Part shown: positions 1 to 9,600 of the stretch, one piece after another
Numbering within the stretch: position 1 is the first letter of the stretch
Layout: every line of letters starts with the position of its first letter
Assembly (NCBI RefSeq): GCF_011008905.1
Contig: NZ_JAAIVI010000017.1
Coordinates: forward strand, 248,001 to 312,000
DNA: 64,000 nucleotides
Source: Wenzhouxiangella sp. XN201
GTDB taxonomy: Bacteria > Pseudomonadota > Gammaproteobacteria > Xanthomonadales > Wenzhouxiangellaceae
Reading direction: 5' to 3'
Made by a program: the position numbers and the translations under genes
The notes under the pieces: model-generated
Told to the model about the DNA's origin: nothing
What the model saw: only the letters and a program-made list of their open reading frames with translations
The model's database searches: none

Positions 1-149
1 TCGAGGATCTTGCCGTTGCCGACTGCAACCACTTCGCCGCGAATCGGCTTTTCGGTGGCGCTGTCGGGAATGACGATCCCGCCCGGGGTGGTGCGCTCTT
101 CTTCCATGCGCTTGACGATGACGCGATCATGTAAGGGACGCAGTTTCAT
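1..149 (-). CDS. groES: GroES co-chaperonin (10 kDa), 3' end off the window
   Basis: This is the lid of the GroEL folding chamber in the cytoplasm. The minus strand from the ATG at 149 reads [18 protein letters not shown], followed by [16 protein letters not shown] and [12 protein letters not shown], which is the typical GroES N terminus including the mobile loop. About 49 of the usual 95 or so residues are present; the rest and presumably groEL lie beyond position 1. A GGGAG ribosome site sits just upstream of the ATG. A heat-shock type promoter lies at 294-322. The gene is divergent from cutA. Confidence 0.95.
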   Translation of the reverse strand, partial: MKLRPLHDRVIVKRMEEERTTPGGIVIPDSATEKPIRGEVVAVGNGKIL

Positions 150-293
150 GGGTATTTCTCCCTGTCGTTATACAGTTGATTGTGATGTGACAGACCACCC
201 GGCCCGGTTCGAACCGTACCGGCTGGCCCTGTCTGACCTGGAGGCGCGCCGCGCGAAACGATGCTTCGCCGCGAAAGCGCCGACACGCTTGCG

Positions 294-322
294 AAATGGA
301 GCCCGTGAATGCGCATTTCAAG
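294..322 (-). promoter_or_regulatory. Putative sigma-32 heat-shock promoter of groES
   Basis: On the minus strand, CTTGAA (322-317) is followed after 15 nt by CTCCATTT (301-294). This closely fits the sigma-32 pattern CTTGAA N13-17 CCCCATNT. Transcription would start near 287, leaving a leader of about 135 nt before the groES ATG. I saw no CIRCE inverted repeat. The call is a consensus match only. Confidence 0.7.
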
Positions 323-435
323 TGGTTTCGTGGGCGTGCCGAGAGATTTTTGTGCCGCCATCGTCGGCCTGTCAGAATATGGGCCGCTCGCGTCGATATT
401 GCGGGCAGCACATTCACGCTGGAGTGCGGTGAACC

Positions 436-756
436 ATGAGCGATGAAATCTGTCTGGTGCTGACGACCTGCCCCGACCGGGAAACGGCCGAACGTCTGTC
501 GGCCATGCTGGTCGAACAACGGCTGGCGGCCTGTGTGTCGGCCGGTGCGGTGGTCACCTCGATCTATCCCTGGCAGGGCGCGATCGAAACCGAAAGCGAG
601 ATTCCGTTGACCATCAAGACGACCCGGGCACGGGTGCACGCCCTCAAGAACGAACTGGTCAGGCATCACCCCTACGAGGTGCCCGAAGTGCTCGTCGTTC
701 CGGTGGCCGACGGGCTGGATGACTACCTGCAATGGATTAGGGACTGGGTTCAATGA
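436..756 (+). CDS. cutA: CutA1 divalent-cation tolerance protein
   Basis: This is a 106-aa protein of the trimeric, PII-like CutA1 family, linked to copper and other divalent metal tolerance; its exact biochemical role is unsettled. The family pattern is visible: LVLTTCPDRETAERLSAMLV near the N terminus, the LAACVS segment, the SIYPWQG motif at about 43-49, and the HPYEVPEVLVVPV segment near the C terminus. The length is normal. Its stop overlaps the dsbD start by 4 nt (ATGA), so translation is probably coupled. The cutA-dsbD pairing is common in proteobacteria. Confidence 0.95.
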   Translation: MSDEICLVLTTCPDRETAERLSAMLVEQRLAACVSAGAVVTSIYPWQGAIETESEIPLTIKTTRARVHALKNELVRHHPYEVPEVLVVPVADGLDDYLQWIRDWVQ

Positions 757-3002
757 CAACAAGACGATTCCGGGCCGCTGCGCTGCTGGCCTGCCTCTGG
801 CCGCTGGCGGTTTTCTCCCAGATCAGCCCTGACGATCTGCTCCCGGTCGAGGAAGCCTTTGCGCTTGAAGCCGATGCGCAGGCCGGCGCGCTCGTCCTGA
901 CCTGGGACATCGCCGAGGGCTATTACCTCTACCGCCATGCTTTCAAGGTCGAGCCCATCGGTGACGGTGTCGAACTTGGTGCGCCCGAGATACCGCCGGG
1001 CGAGGCGACGGTCGACGAGTTCTTCGGCGAGACCGAGACCTACCGCGATTCGGTCAGCATTCGCGTTCCGGTCGAGGCGGCCGGCGATGACGGCCAGGTC
1101 GGTGCCCGCGTGGCTTTTCAGGGCTGCGCCGACCTCGGCGTGTGCTATCCGCCGCATCGCCAGGAAGTCAGTGTCCGAATCCCGGGCGCCTCCGAAGGAG
1201 CGGCGGGCTCCGGCGGGCGTTCACCGTTTGCCGGCACCGGGCGCGGTTCGGGCGATGCCCTGGGCGCGCTGCTGGGCAGTCAGCGCCAGGCCCTTCCGGC
1301 CGAGGAGGCCTTCCGTATCGAGGCCATCGCCGACGGCGACGGCGGCATTCTCGTGCGGGCCACCGCGCAACCGGACTACTACCTGTACCGGGAGTCCTTC
1401 GATTTCAGCGTACGTGAGGATGACGTTAGCGTTACGGCCTTCGAGATGCCGCCGGGAGAACCCAAGACGGACGAGTACTTCGGCGACACATGGGTCTATT
1501 TCGGCGAGGTCGAGATTCCGGTCTCGCTGTCGCGCCCGGCCGGCGGGGCACGCGAACTGACGCTGGATGTGGCTTTCCAGGGCTGCCTCGATGAAGGCAT
1601 CTGCTATCCGCCCATGGAGCGCAGCATTCCGGTTTCGATGCCGGCGGCGGACGCGGCCATCGGCGCCCCGGCCGAACGCGAACAACAGCCGGCGCCCAGC
1701 GTCGCCCCGGCTTCCGAGCAGGACCGGCTTGCCGCGGCGCTGGCTGGACGTCCGGTCGTGGCCATGAGCCTGTTTCTGCTCGCCGGCCTGCTGCTGGCCT
1801 TCACGCCCTGCGTGTTCCCGATGGTGCCGATCCTGTCCGGACTGATTGCCGGCGAGGGCGATCGCATGACCACCGGCCGGGCCTTCCGCCTGTCGCTGGT
1901 CTACGTACTGGCCATGGCCCTGGTCTATACCGCTTTTGGCGTGGTCGCCGGCTTGTTCGGTCAAAACCTGCAGGCGCTGTTCCAGCATCCGGTGGTTCTG
2001 GTGTCCTTCGCCGCCCTGTTCGTGGCCCTGGCCATGGCCATGTTCGGTTTCTACGAGCTGCAGCTGCCGTCCTGGCTGCAGACGCGCCTGAACGAGTGGT
2101 CCAATCGGGCCGAGGGCGGCACCCTGGCCGGTGCGGCCATCATGGGCGCGCTTTCGGCACTGATCGTCGGCCCCTGCGTCGCCCCCGCGCTGATGGGTGC
2201 GCTGATCTACATCGGCCAGACCGGCGATGCCGTGCTCGGCGGCCTGGCATTGTTTTCCATGGCCCTGGGCATGGGTATACCGCTGATCATCTGGGGAACT
2301 TCGGCCGGCAAACTGCTGCCGCGTGCCGGCGGCTGGATGAATGCCGTCAAGGCGGTGTTCGGTGTCGGCCTGCTGGCGCTGGCCATCTGGATGCTCGAGC
2401 GCATCCTGGCGCCTGCCACGGTGATGCTGCTCTGGGGCAGCCTGGCGATTGCCTGCGGCGTGTACCTCGGCGCACTCACCCGCCTGGAGCCGGCCGCGAG
2501 CGGCTGGCGCAAGTTGTGGCAGAGCCTGGGCGTGATCCTGCTGGTCGTCGGCATCGTACAGCTTATCGGTGCGGCCTCCGGCGGACGCGACTGGATGCGC
2601 CCGCTGCATCACCTGGCCGGCGGCGGCGCGGCGTCGAGCCAGGCGGCCGCGGTCGAGTTCCGCGAGGTACAGACCCTGGAACAATTGCAGGCCGCTGTGG
2701 CCGCTTCCGATCGGCCCGTTTTCCTCGACTTCTATGCCGACTGGTGCGTCGACTGCGTGCGCATGGAGCGACGCACCTTTACCGATCCCGGGGTGGCCGA
2801 ACGAATGTCCGGATTCACCCTGCTCAAGTCCGACATCACCGCCTACAACGATGACCACAAGGCCATGTTGCAACACTTCGGCCTGATCGGTCCGCCGGCC
2901 TACCTGTTCTTTGCCGATGGCGAAGAGCTCGAGCGCTACCGTATGTTCGGGTTCATGGGTCCGGACGAGTTCGGTGCGCTCCTCGACGAGGTGGCGCGGT
3001 GA
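753..3002 (+). CDS. dsbD: DsbD thiol:disulfide interchange protein with two N-terminal periplasmic domains
   Basis: DsbD carries reducing power from cytoplasmic thioredoxin across the inner membrane to periplasmic DsbC/DsbG and cytochrome c maturation. The 749-aa product has a signal peptide (about 1-22), then two copies of the nDsbD domain, with paired cysteines C125/C131 (QGCADLGVCYPP) and C278/C284 (QGCLDEGICYPP). The membrane domain follows (about 335-610), with the conserved cysteines in FTPCVFPMVP (C353) and GPCVAP (C475). The C-terminal thioredoxin domain has WCVDC (C665/C668). E. coli DsbD is about 565 aa with one N domain, so the extra domain explains the length. It overlaps cutA by 4 nt and tlpA by 4 nt. 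Confidence 0.95.
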   Translation: MTTRRFRAAALLACLWPLAVFSQISPDDLLPVEEAFALEADAQAGALVLTWDIAEGYYLYRHAFKVEPIGDGVELGAPEIPPGEATVDEFFGETETYRDSVSIRVPVEAAGDDGQVGARVAFQGCADLGVCYPPHRQEVSVRIPGASEGAAGSGGRSPFAGTGRGSGDALGALLGSQRQALPAEEAFRIEAIADGDGGILVRATAQPDYYLYRESFDFSVREDDVSVTAFEMPPGEPKTDEYFGDTWVYFGEVEIPVSLSRPAGGARELTLDVAFQGCLDEGICYPPMERSIPVSMPAADAAIGAPAEREQQPAPSVAPASEQDRLAAALAGRPVVAMSLFLLAGLLLAFTPCVFPMVPILSGLIAGEGDRMTTGRAFRLSLVYVLAMALVYTAFGVVAGLFGQNLQALFQHPVVLVSFAALFVALAMAMFGFYELQLPSWLQTRLNEWSNRAEGGTLAGAAIMGALSALIVGPCVAPALMGALIYIGQTGDAVLGGLALFSMALGMGIPLIIWGTSAGKLLPRAGGWMNAVKAVFGVGLLALAIWMLERILAPATVMLLWGSLAIACGVYLGALTRLEPAASGWRKLWQSLGVILLVVGIVQLIGAASGGRDWMRPLHHLAGGGAASSQAAAVEFREVQTLEQLQAAVAASDRPVFLDFYADWCVDCVRMERRTFTDPGVAERMSGFTLLKSDITAYNDDHKAMLQHFGLIGPPAYLFFADGEELERYRMFGFMGPDEFGALLDEVAR

Positions 3003-3535
3003 CAGGTTGGCGGCTGTTCCTGACCGTCGCCGTGCTGGGCTTTGCCATCGGTGCCGGCCTGGCCTGGCTGACCAACCGCGATCAGGGCTTGCCCGATCCG
3101 GGCCAGGCCGGAGCAGGCGTCGGTGAAGCTCAGCCCGGCTTCAGCCACCGCAACCTGGCTGGAGAAACCGTCACCGACGCCGCCTTTGCCGACCACACGC
3201 TGCTGGTCAACTTCTGGGCCACGTGGTGTACACCCTGTCGGCGCGAGATGCCGGTGCTGCAAGACGCCAGCGAACGCCATGCGGACAAGCTGCGAGTGGT
3301 CGGCATCGCCCTCGACGACCCCGAACCGGTGGCGCGCTTCGTCGAGGAAATCGGCGTCGACTACCCGATCCTGGTCGGCCAGAACGACGTCATGGACACT
3401 CAGCGCGCCTGGGGCAACGATGCCGGCGCCTTGCCCTACACCGTCCTGGTCGACGCAGAGGGGACCGTTCGCTGGCAGCACTACGGCGAGGTCACCGCCG
3501 AGGAACTCGACGAGGTGCTGAGCGAAGTGCTCTGA
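2999..3535 (+). CDS. TlpA/ResA-like membrane-anchored thioredoxin
   Basis: This is a 178-aa periplasmic thiol-disulfide reductase of the TlpA/ResA family. It has a single N-terminal membrane anchor (about 5-24), a short linker, and a thioredoxin fold with the active site WCTPC (C77/C80) after LLVNFWAT. The cis-Pro segment GALPYTVLVD is present near residue 142. The GTG start overlaps the dsbD stop (GTGA), so it is likely co-translated and is a plausible acceptor of electrons from DsbD. Its target, such as apocytochrome c or a periplasmic reductase, cannot be read from the sequence. Confidence 0.88.
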   Translation: MTGWRLFLTVAVLGFAIGAGLAWLTNRDQGLPDPGQAGAGVGEAQPGFSHRNLAGETVTDAAFADHTLLVNFWATWCTPCRREMPVLQDASERHADKLRVVGIALDDPEPVARFVEEIGVDYPILVGQNDVMDTQRAWGNDAGALPYTVLVDAEGTVRWQHYGEVTAEELDEVLSEVL

Positions 3536-3656
3536 CTAGCAACCAGCCAACCAAACCCGACCATTCGCCACCGTATCTTCGCCGAACTCCACCGAACGTG
3601 TGGACATTTTCGGCTACATGCGGCACACTCGCGATTCTTTCATGGCAGGAGACGGC

Positions 3657-4103
3657 ATGACCGCCGTTCTGGTCGTTCACGGTCCCAATCTGAACCTGCT
3701 TGGCGAGCGCGAGCCGGCGATTTACGGTAGCGAGACGCTCGCTTCGATCGACGCCGGCCTGGACGAGTTCGCATCAGGGCACGGCATTGTGCTGGAGACC
3801 TTCCAGTCCAATGCCGAGCACGAGCTGGTCGATCGCATCCAGGCTGCCCGATCGGACGGGACCGACTGGATCCTGATCAATCCGGCCGCATTCACGCACA
3901 CCTCGGTGGCCCTGCGTGATGCGCTGGCTGCTGTTGATCTGCCTTTTATCGAAATTCATCTGAGTAACCCGCATCGCCGCGAACCGTTCCGGCACCGCTC
4001 ATACTTCAGCGATCTTGCCTTTGGCGTGATCAGCGGATTCGGGGCGGATTCCTACCGGCTGGCGCTGCAAGCTGTCATCAACAGAACTAATGCTTCGGGA
4101 TAG
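3657..4103 (+). CDS. aroQ: Type II 3-dehydroquinate dehydratase
   Basis: It converts 3-dehydroquinate to 3-dehydroshikimate in the shikimate pathway. The 148-aa product begins [20 protein letters not shown], with the catalytic lid Arg18 and Tyr23 (AIYG), the substrate loop [16 protein letters not shown], and the catalytic His101 in [15 protein letters not shown] chose the ATG at 3657 because it has AGGAGA just upstream and matches the family N terminus; an in-frame GTG at 3600 would add 19 unlikely residues. It lies 3 nt before accB. The aroQ-accB-accC order is common in gammaproteobacteria. Confidence 0.96.
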   Translation: MTAVLVVHGPNLNLLGEREPAIYGSETLASIDAGLDEFASGHGIVLETFQSNAEHELVDRIQAARSDGTDWILINPAAFTHTSVALRDALAAVDLPFIEIHLSNPHRREPFRHRSYFSDLAFGVISGFGADSYRLALQAVINRTNASG

Positions 4104-4106
4104 TCC

Positions 4107-4583
4107 ATGGATCTGAGAAAAATCAAGAAACTGATCGAACTGCTCGAGGAATCCGAGCTGGCGGAAATCGAAATTCACGAAGGTGAGGAGTCGGTTCGAC
4201 TGATTCGCCATCATGCCCAGCAGGCTGGCGCCCAAGCCACGCAGATTCCGGTGCAGGCGCCTCCGCAGCCGGCCCAGCAGGCAGCACCTGCGCCCTCGGA
4301 GTCGGCTCCGGCCGAAGCCGGAAAGGATGAAGCGCTGCCCGAAGGCGAAATCGTGCGCTCGCCGATGGTCGGTACGTTCTACAACTCGCCCAATCCGGAA
4401 TCGGAGCCCTTCGTTCGCGAGGGCAGCACGGTCTCGGCCGGCGACACCCTGTGCCTGGTCGAGGCGATGAAGATGTTCAATCAGATCGAGGCGGAATTTG
4501 GCGGCAAGGTGGTCGCCGTGCTGGTCGAGGACGGCCAGCCCGTCGAGTTCGACGAGCCCCTGTTCGTGATCCGGAAGGCCTGA
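4107..4583 (+). CDS. accB: Biotin carboxyl carrier protein of acetyl-CoA carboxylase
   Basis: AccB carries the biotin that shuttles CO2 in acetyl-CoA carboxylase, the first step of fatty acid synthesis. The 158-aa protein has the conserved N-terminal helix ([20 protein letters not shown]), an Ala/Pro/Gln-rich flexible linker at about 38-72, and a C-terminal biotinyl domain with the biotin acceptor Lys122 in EAMKM. The thumb-containing segment ([15 protein letters not shown]) is present. It sits 6 nt upstream of accC, as in most proteobacteria. Confidence 0.97.
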   Translation: MDLRKIKKLIELLEESELAEIEIHEGEESVRLIRHHAQQAGAQATQIPVQAPPQPAQQAAPAPSESAPAEAGKDEALPEGEIVRSPMVGTFYNSPNPESEPFVREGSTVSAGDTLCLVEAMKMFNQIEAEFGGKVVAVLVEDGQPVEFDEPLFVIRKA

Positions 4584-4589
4584 CGCACC

Positions 4590-5936
4590 ATGGCACCGTT
4601 CAAGAAGGTACTGATCGCCAACCGTGGCGAGATCGCGCTGCGCATTCTGCGGGCTTGTCACGCCATGGGTATTCGCACCGTGGCCGTGCACTCGACCGTC
4701 GATCGCAATCTCAAGCACGTCGGTATGGCCGACGAGTCGGTCTGCATCGGACCGCCGCCTGCCAACCAGAGCTATCTCAACGTTCCGGCCATCGTGGCGG
4801 CCATGGAGGTGACCGACGCTGAGGCCGTGCATCCCGGTTACGGTTTCCTGGCGGAGAATGCCGATTTTGCCGAGCGCATCGAGGAGTCGGGTTTCACGTT
4901 CATCGGACCGCGCGCCGAAACGATCCGGCTGATGGGCGACAAGGTGTCTGCCATCAATGCCATGCGGCAAGCCGGCGTGCCCTGCGTGCCCGGCTCCAAC
5001 GGCCCGCTCGACGATGACGACCGGCGCTCGCGCAAGCTGGCCGACGAAATCGGCTACCCGGTGCTGATCAAGGCGGCGGCCGGCGGCGGCGGGCGCGGCA
5101 TGCGCGTGGTCGAGCGCCCGGAGGACCTGATCAAGTCGATCAGCCTCACGCGCCAGGAAGCGCGCAGCGGCTTCGGCGACCCGACTGTCTACATGGAAAA
5201 GTTCCTGACCAACCCGCGTCATGTCGAGATCCAGGTGTTGGCCGACAGCCACGGCAATGCCGTGCACCTGGGCGAGCGCGACTGCTCGATGCAGCGCCGC
5301 CACCAGAAGGTCATCGAGGAAGCGCCGGCGCCCGGCATCACGCCCGACGAGCGTGCGCACATCGGCAAGATCTGCACCGATGCCTGCAAGCGCATCGGCT
5401 ATCTCGGCGCGGGAACCTTCGAGTTCCTCTACGAGGACGGCGAGTTCTATTTCATCGAGATGAACACGCGCATCCAGGTCGAGCATCCGGTCACCGAATG
5501 CGTGACCGGACTGGACCTGATCCGCGCCCAGATCCTGGCGGCCGCCGGCGAGAAGCTGCCGTTCACGCAGGAGGACGTGAAGATCCAGGGCCATGCCGTG
5601 GAGTGCCGTATCAACGCCGAGGATCCGGTAAAGTTCATCCCGCAGCCGGGCACCATCGAGGCCTTTCACGCGCCCGGCGGCCCGGGCATCCGGGTGGACT
5701 CACATATCTACGACGGCTACAAGGTGCCGCCCAATTACGACTCGATGATTGGGAAATTGATCGCCTACGGCGAAACACGCGGGGCCGCCATCGAGCGCAT
5801 GCGCGTCGCGCTCGACGAGATCGTTCTCAAGGGTGTGGTTACCAACATCCCGCTGCACCAGCGCCTGATGCGCGACTCCGGCTTCCGCCAGGGTGGGACG
5901 AACATCCACTACCTGGAGAAGCTGCTCAAACCCTGA
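4590..5936 (+). CDS. accC: Biotin carboxylase subunit of acetyl-CoA carboxylase
   Basis: AccC carboxylates the biotin on AccB using ATP and bicarbonate. The 448-aa length matches E. coli AccC (449 aa). The N-terminal carboxylase fold ([18 protein letters not shown]) comes first. The ATP-grasp domain has the glycine-rich loop GGGGRGMRV at about 165-173 and the catalytic segment [35 protein letters not shown] carries the metal ligands and catalytic Arg. The C-terminal carboxylase domain ends in IHYLEKLL. It is the last gene of the aroQ-accB-accC run; a tandem-repeat hairpin follows. Confidence 0.98.
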   Translation: MAPFKKVLIANRGEIALRILRACHAMGIRTVAVHSTVDRNLKHVGMADESVCIGPPPANQSYLNVPAIVAAMEVTDAEAVHPGYGFLAENADFAERIEESGFTFIGPRAETIRLMGDKVSAINAMRQAGVPCVPGSNGPLDDDDRRSRKLADEIGYPVLIKAAAGGGGRGMRVVERPEDLIKSISLTRQEARSGFGDPTVYMEKFLTNPRHVEIQVLADSHGNAVHLGERDCSMQRRHQKVIEEAPAPGITPDERAHIGKICTDACKRIGYLGAGTFEFLYEDGEFYFIEMNTRIQVEHPVTECVTGLDLIRAQILAAAGEKLPFTQEDVKIQGHAVECRINAEDPVKFIPQPGTIEAFHAPGGPGIRVDSHIYDGYKVPPNYDSMIGKLIAYGETRGAAIERMRVALDEIVLKGVVTNIPLHQRLMRDSGFRQGGTNIHYLEKLLKP

Positions 5937-5967
5937 GTCCGTCGAGGAATTGGAAAAGCTTGAACTG

Positions 5968-6106
5968 CTAAGACGCAAAGAAGAACAAAGAAACCACGGA
6001 AAACACGGAAGTCACGGAATAAGAAGTTCTTTATTCGAGATTCCGTGTGTTCCGTGCCTTCCGTGGTTACAAGGTTTCTGTCTTTCGTATTTTCTTTGCG
6101 TCTAAG
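5968..6106. repeat. Inverted repeat with tandem-repeat arms (CACGGA unit, period 9)
   Basis: This lies between the convergent ends of accC and chpC. The left arm (5968-6020) carries ACGCAAAG followed by three CACGGA units spaced 9 nt apart. The right arm (6039-6106) is the same in reverse complement, with extra bases between the two blocks. The sequence can fold into a long imperfect hairpin. There is no U-tract, so it is not an ordinary intrinsic terminator, although it could protect 3' ends from both sides. Confidence 0.8.
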
Positions 6107-6123
6107 CGGTTGTGCTTTGGACG

Positions 6124-6609
6124 TTAGCTGGTCAGCGGCAAGGCACCAAATGCTGCATGGGCGACGAGGTGGCCCAGGCGGTCGAGATCGGGGATAACCG
6201 CTTCGCGGCCATCGACCTGGACGCGGCCGGCCACGGCGATCGGGTTGGTTTCGGTCGGCACTTCTTCGAGATTGTCCTCGGTGACCGTTGTGAGCTTGGG
6301 GTGGCCCTGCGCGAGGATCGCCATGTAGGGCATGCGATCGGTGTCGATCAGGGTCTTGATGATGCAAAGCCGCGAGCCGTTCGTCTTTTCCTTTTCCGCT
6401 TCTTCGATCAAATGCGCATAGCTGATCACCGGCACTTGCCAGCCGTGCCAGAGCACGGTGCCCAGCACCCACTCGGCGGCCTCAGGAATCGGCTCGGGTT
6501 CGGAGTAGCTCACCACTTCGGCCACGCTGGCGTTGGGGATGAGGACATCGATGCCAGTCAAGGGCACCATCACGCTTCGAATTTCGGTTTCTGACATGCT
6601 CGGACTCAT
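6124..6609 (-). CDS. chpC: CheW-like adaptor of the Pil-Chp system (ChpC-like)
   Basis: This is a 161-aa CheW-domain protein. CheW proteins couple receptors to the CheA kinase. Visible features are the short hydrophobic VMVPLTGIDVLIPNASVAEV start, ILGT-like VLGTVLWHGWQVPVISY, and a C-terminal MAILAQGHP segment. It overlaps the chpA stop by 4 nt (ATGA) on the minus strand and is the last gene of the cluster. By position it matches chpC of P. aeruginosa. An internal ATG four codons in (MSETEIRS) is a possible alternative start. Confidence 0.8.
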   Translation of the reverse strand: MSPSMSETEIRSVMVPLTGIDVLIPNASVAEVVSYSEPEPIPEAAEWVLGTVLWHGWQVPVISYAHLIEEAEKEKTNGSRLCIIKTLIDTDRMPYMAILAQGHPKLTTVTEDNLEEVPTETNPIAVAGRVQVDGREAVIPDLDRLGHLVAHAAFGALPLTS

Positions 6610-9600
6610 CCTTGCGGCACGGGCAGCTTGAGGCGGTCGAAGACCTCTTCGACCAGATCGCCTTCCTGGTAGGGCTTGGTCAGGTAACCGTCGACGCCCA
6701 GCTCCTTGGCGTGCTGGCGGTGCTTTTCGCCACTGCGCGATGTGATCATCACCATCGGCACATGCTTCAGGCGCGGATCGTTGCGAACGTGGGTGGCCAG
6801 CTCATAACCATCCATGCGCGGCATCTCGATGTCGAGCAGGATCAGGTCGGGCACCCGTTCGAACATGCTCTCGACCGCGTCGAGTCCGTCGCGGGCTGTG
6901 ACGACTTCCAGACCACGGTGTTCAAGCACGCGCGCGGTCACGCGTCGCATCGTGATCGAATCATCAACCACCATCACCAGCGGCGTGCGCTTGACTTCCT
7001 GCGCCTGGCTTTCGGCATGCTCGTATTCACCCTCGTGACCCGGCAGCAGGTCGCGGTCGAAGGCGCGGCGGATCAGCGGGCCCATGTCGAGAATCGGGAT
7101 GACCTGGCCGTCGCCGGTGATGGTGCCGCCAAGAATGCCGGTAATCGAGCTGACCTGCGGCCCGACCGGCTTGATCACGATTTCACGATGCCCCTGCAGT
7201 TCGCTCACACGCAGTGCGGCGCGGTGCTCGCCGGCCTCGATCATCAGCAGCGACAGGGTGTGGTCGGGCAGATCCTCGGCCGTGAAGCCAAGCTGCGTTT
7301 CGAGCTCAAGCAGCGGGTAGTGGTCGCCGGCGTATTCCTGGTGCGGCTCGGCGGAGTTGATCTGGCGCTCCCACTCGCTCGGCAGCATGCGGGTGACCCC
7401 GCGAACCGACTGCAGCGGGATGGCAAACTGGCGGTCGGAAACGCGCACCATGATGGCCTGCATGACCGTCAGTGAGAGCGGAATGCGAATGGTGAAGCTG
7501 GAGCCTTTTCCGGGTTCGCTCTGAGCGGCGACGCTGCCACCGATCTGGCGCACCTCATTGGCGACCACATCCATGCCGATTCCGCGTCCGGCCAGTTCGC
7601 TGACTTCGGTTGCCGTGCTGAAACCCGGTCGGAAGATGAGCTGTGACAACTCGCGTTCGCTGGCCTGCTCGGGGTTGACGAGCAGGCCCTTCTCGGCGCC
7701 CCGTCGGCGAATGGCGTCGAAGTCGAAACCGGCGCCATCGTCGGAAACGCGCAATACCAGTTCGGTGGCCTCGCGGCTGACGTCGACGTGAATGGTCCCG
7801 GTTTCCGGCTTGCCGGCCTTGCGCCGCTGTTCGGGCGATTCGATGCCGTGGCTGACTGAGTTGCGCAGCAGGTGTTCCATGGGCGCCGTGATGCGGTCGA
7901 GGACGTTGCGGTCGAGCTCGCCCTCGCCCTCGATGTCGACCTTGAGCTGAGCCTGCCGGTCGAGTTCACGAGAAGCGTTGCGAATCACGCGACGGAAGCG
8001 CGGCAGCAGGGTGCCGAAGGCCACCATGCGGGCCTGCATCAAGCCTTCCTGCAATTCGGTATTGACCCGCGATTGCTGCATCAGCAGGGTTTCGGACTGG
8101 CGCGTGGCATCGTCGAGGATGGTGGTCAGGCTGGTCAAGTCGCTGACCGATTCGCCCAGCGCACGCGACAGCTGCTGGATGGTCGAGTAGCGGTCAAGTT
8201 CAAGCGGGTCGAAGGTTTCGTCGGTCGGCCCGTGCTCGCGCTCATAACGGGCCAGAATCTGTGCCTCGGTCTCGATTTCCAGTTTTCTGAGCTGGTCGCG
8301 CAGGCGCAGGACCGTTTCGTCGACTTCGGCCACGTTATTGCGGAAGACGTTGATCTGCTCTTCCAGGCGCGAGCGGAAAATGCTGATCTCGCCGGCGAAG
8401 TTGACCAATTCATCGACCAGGTTGGCCGGCACGCGCAGGGTTTCGGTTCGGGACACGTCGCTTGCCGCCTGATCGGGTCGCTCGGTGGCGACTTCTTCCT
8501 CGATCAGTTCCGGCAGCTCTTCGACTTCCTCGAATGCCTCGGCCCGCTCCGGGAACAGGCCGCCGGTGGGGGCCTTGGGCATCGGCTCGCGCTTGTCGAC
8601 TGCCTCGACCATGGCATGCAGGTGGTCGCAGCCGGCTTCGAGTGCATCGATCCGCTCGGCGGTGGCGCGGTGCAGGCCGGCGGCGATGCCTTCCAGCAAT
8701 TCCTCCATCACATGAGCGACTGACCCGATGGGATCGAGCCCGACCATGCGGGAGCTGCCCTTGATGGTATGCAGGTCGCGCTGCAGCCCGGTCACCAGTG
8801 CCTTGTCTTCCGGCGTCTCACGCCACTGCTGCAGCGAGTCGTCGGCGTGTTCGAGCACTTCGTGGGCTTCCTCGAGGAAGGCTTCGAGCAGGCTTTCGTC
8901 GACGTCGGCATAGAGTGCCTCGGCCGACTCGGTCTCGTCTTCTTCGGCGGCGTGTTCTTCGACTGACGATACCTCGGCCTCGTCCTCGTCGACGTCTTCT
9001 TCGACTTCGGCGAGCGCCTCTTCGGCAGCCTGCTCGTCTTGTGCTTCGTCGATATCGAGCGCTTCGGCTTCCTCCTGCTCGTCGGTCGACAGGTCTTCGA
9101 TCTCGTCCGCGGACTCCGTTTCGGGCTCCGGCAGGGTTTCCTCGGGCGCTTCCTCGGTCTCCTCGGCCTGCTCGTCTTCGTCGGCGTGTGCGCCCTCGTC
9201 AGCCTCGGGTTCCTCAAGCTCGCTCGACGCCGCTTCGGTTCCTTCCGGCACGTCGGTATCGTCCATGCCGAAGACTTCGCCCGCATCGGCGTCGAAATCG
9301 ACGGTCTCGCCGGCATCGGAACTGAATGCGGGTTCGTCGGCGTCGACCTCCTCTGGCTCGGGTTCGGCCGGCTTCTCGGCATGCGCGGGCGCTGCCGCCT
9401 GGCCTTCGCCGTAGGCCATGCCGTGCAGGCGGCGCAGTTCGTCGGTTAGTTCGGCGGTCTCGAATTCGCTGTCGTCGACATCACCGCCCTGGAGGCGGTC
9501 GAGACGCTTCTGGAACAGTTCCTGGCAAGCAATAATGGCCTCGAGGCCGGCCTCGTCGGGTGCTTCGCCGTCGTGGGCCAGTTCTTCAAGGTACTGCTCG

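Noticed and set aside
127-762. ORF across the groES-cutA gap on the minus strand (211 aa)
   Set aside because: It overlaps both cutA and the groES start region and shows no similarity; it is a shadow of cutA.
1221-2876. Long ORF antisense to dsbD (551 aa)
   Set aside because: It is a shadow of the GC-rich coding strand: composition is rich in Gln, His, Gly and Arg, with no recognisable domain.
3999-5669. Long ORF antisense to accB-accC (556 aa)
   Set aside because: Same reason: low-complexity His/Arg/Asp-rich translation opposite well-supported genes.
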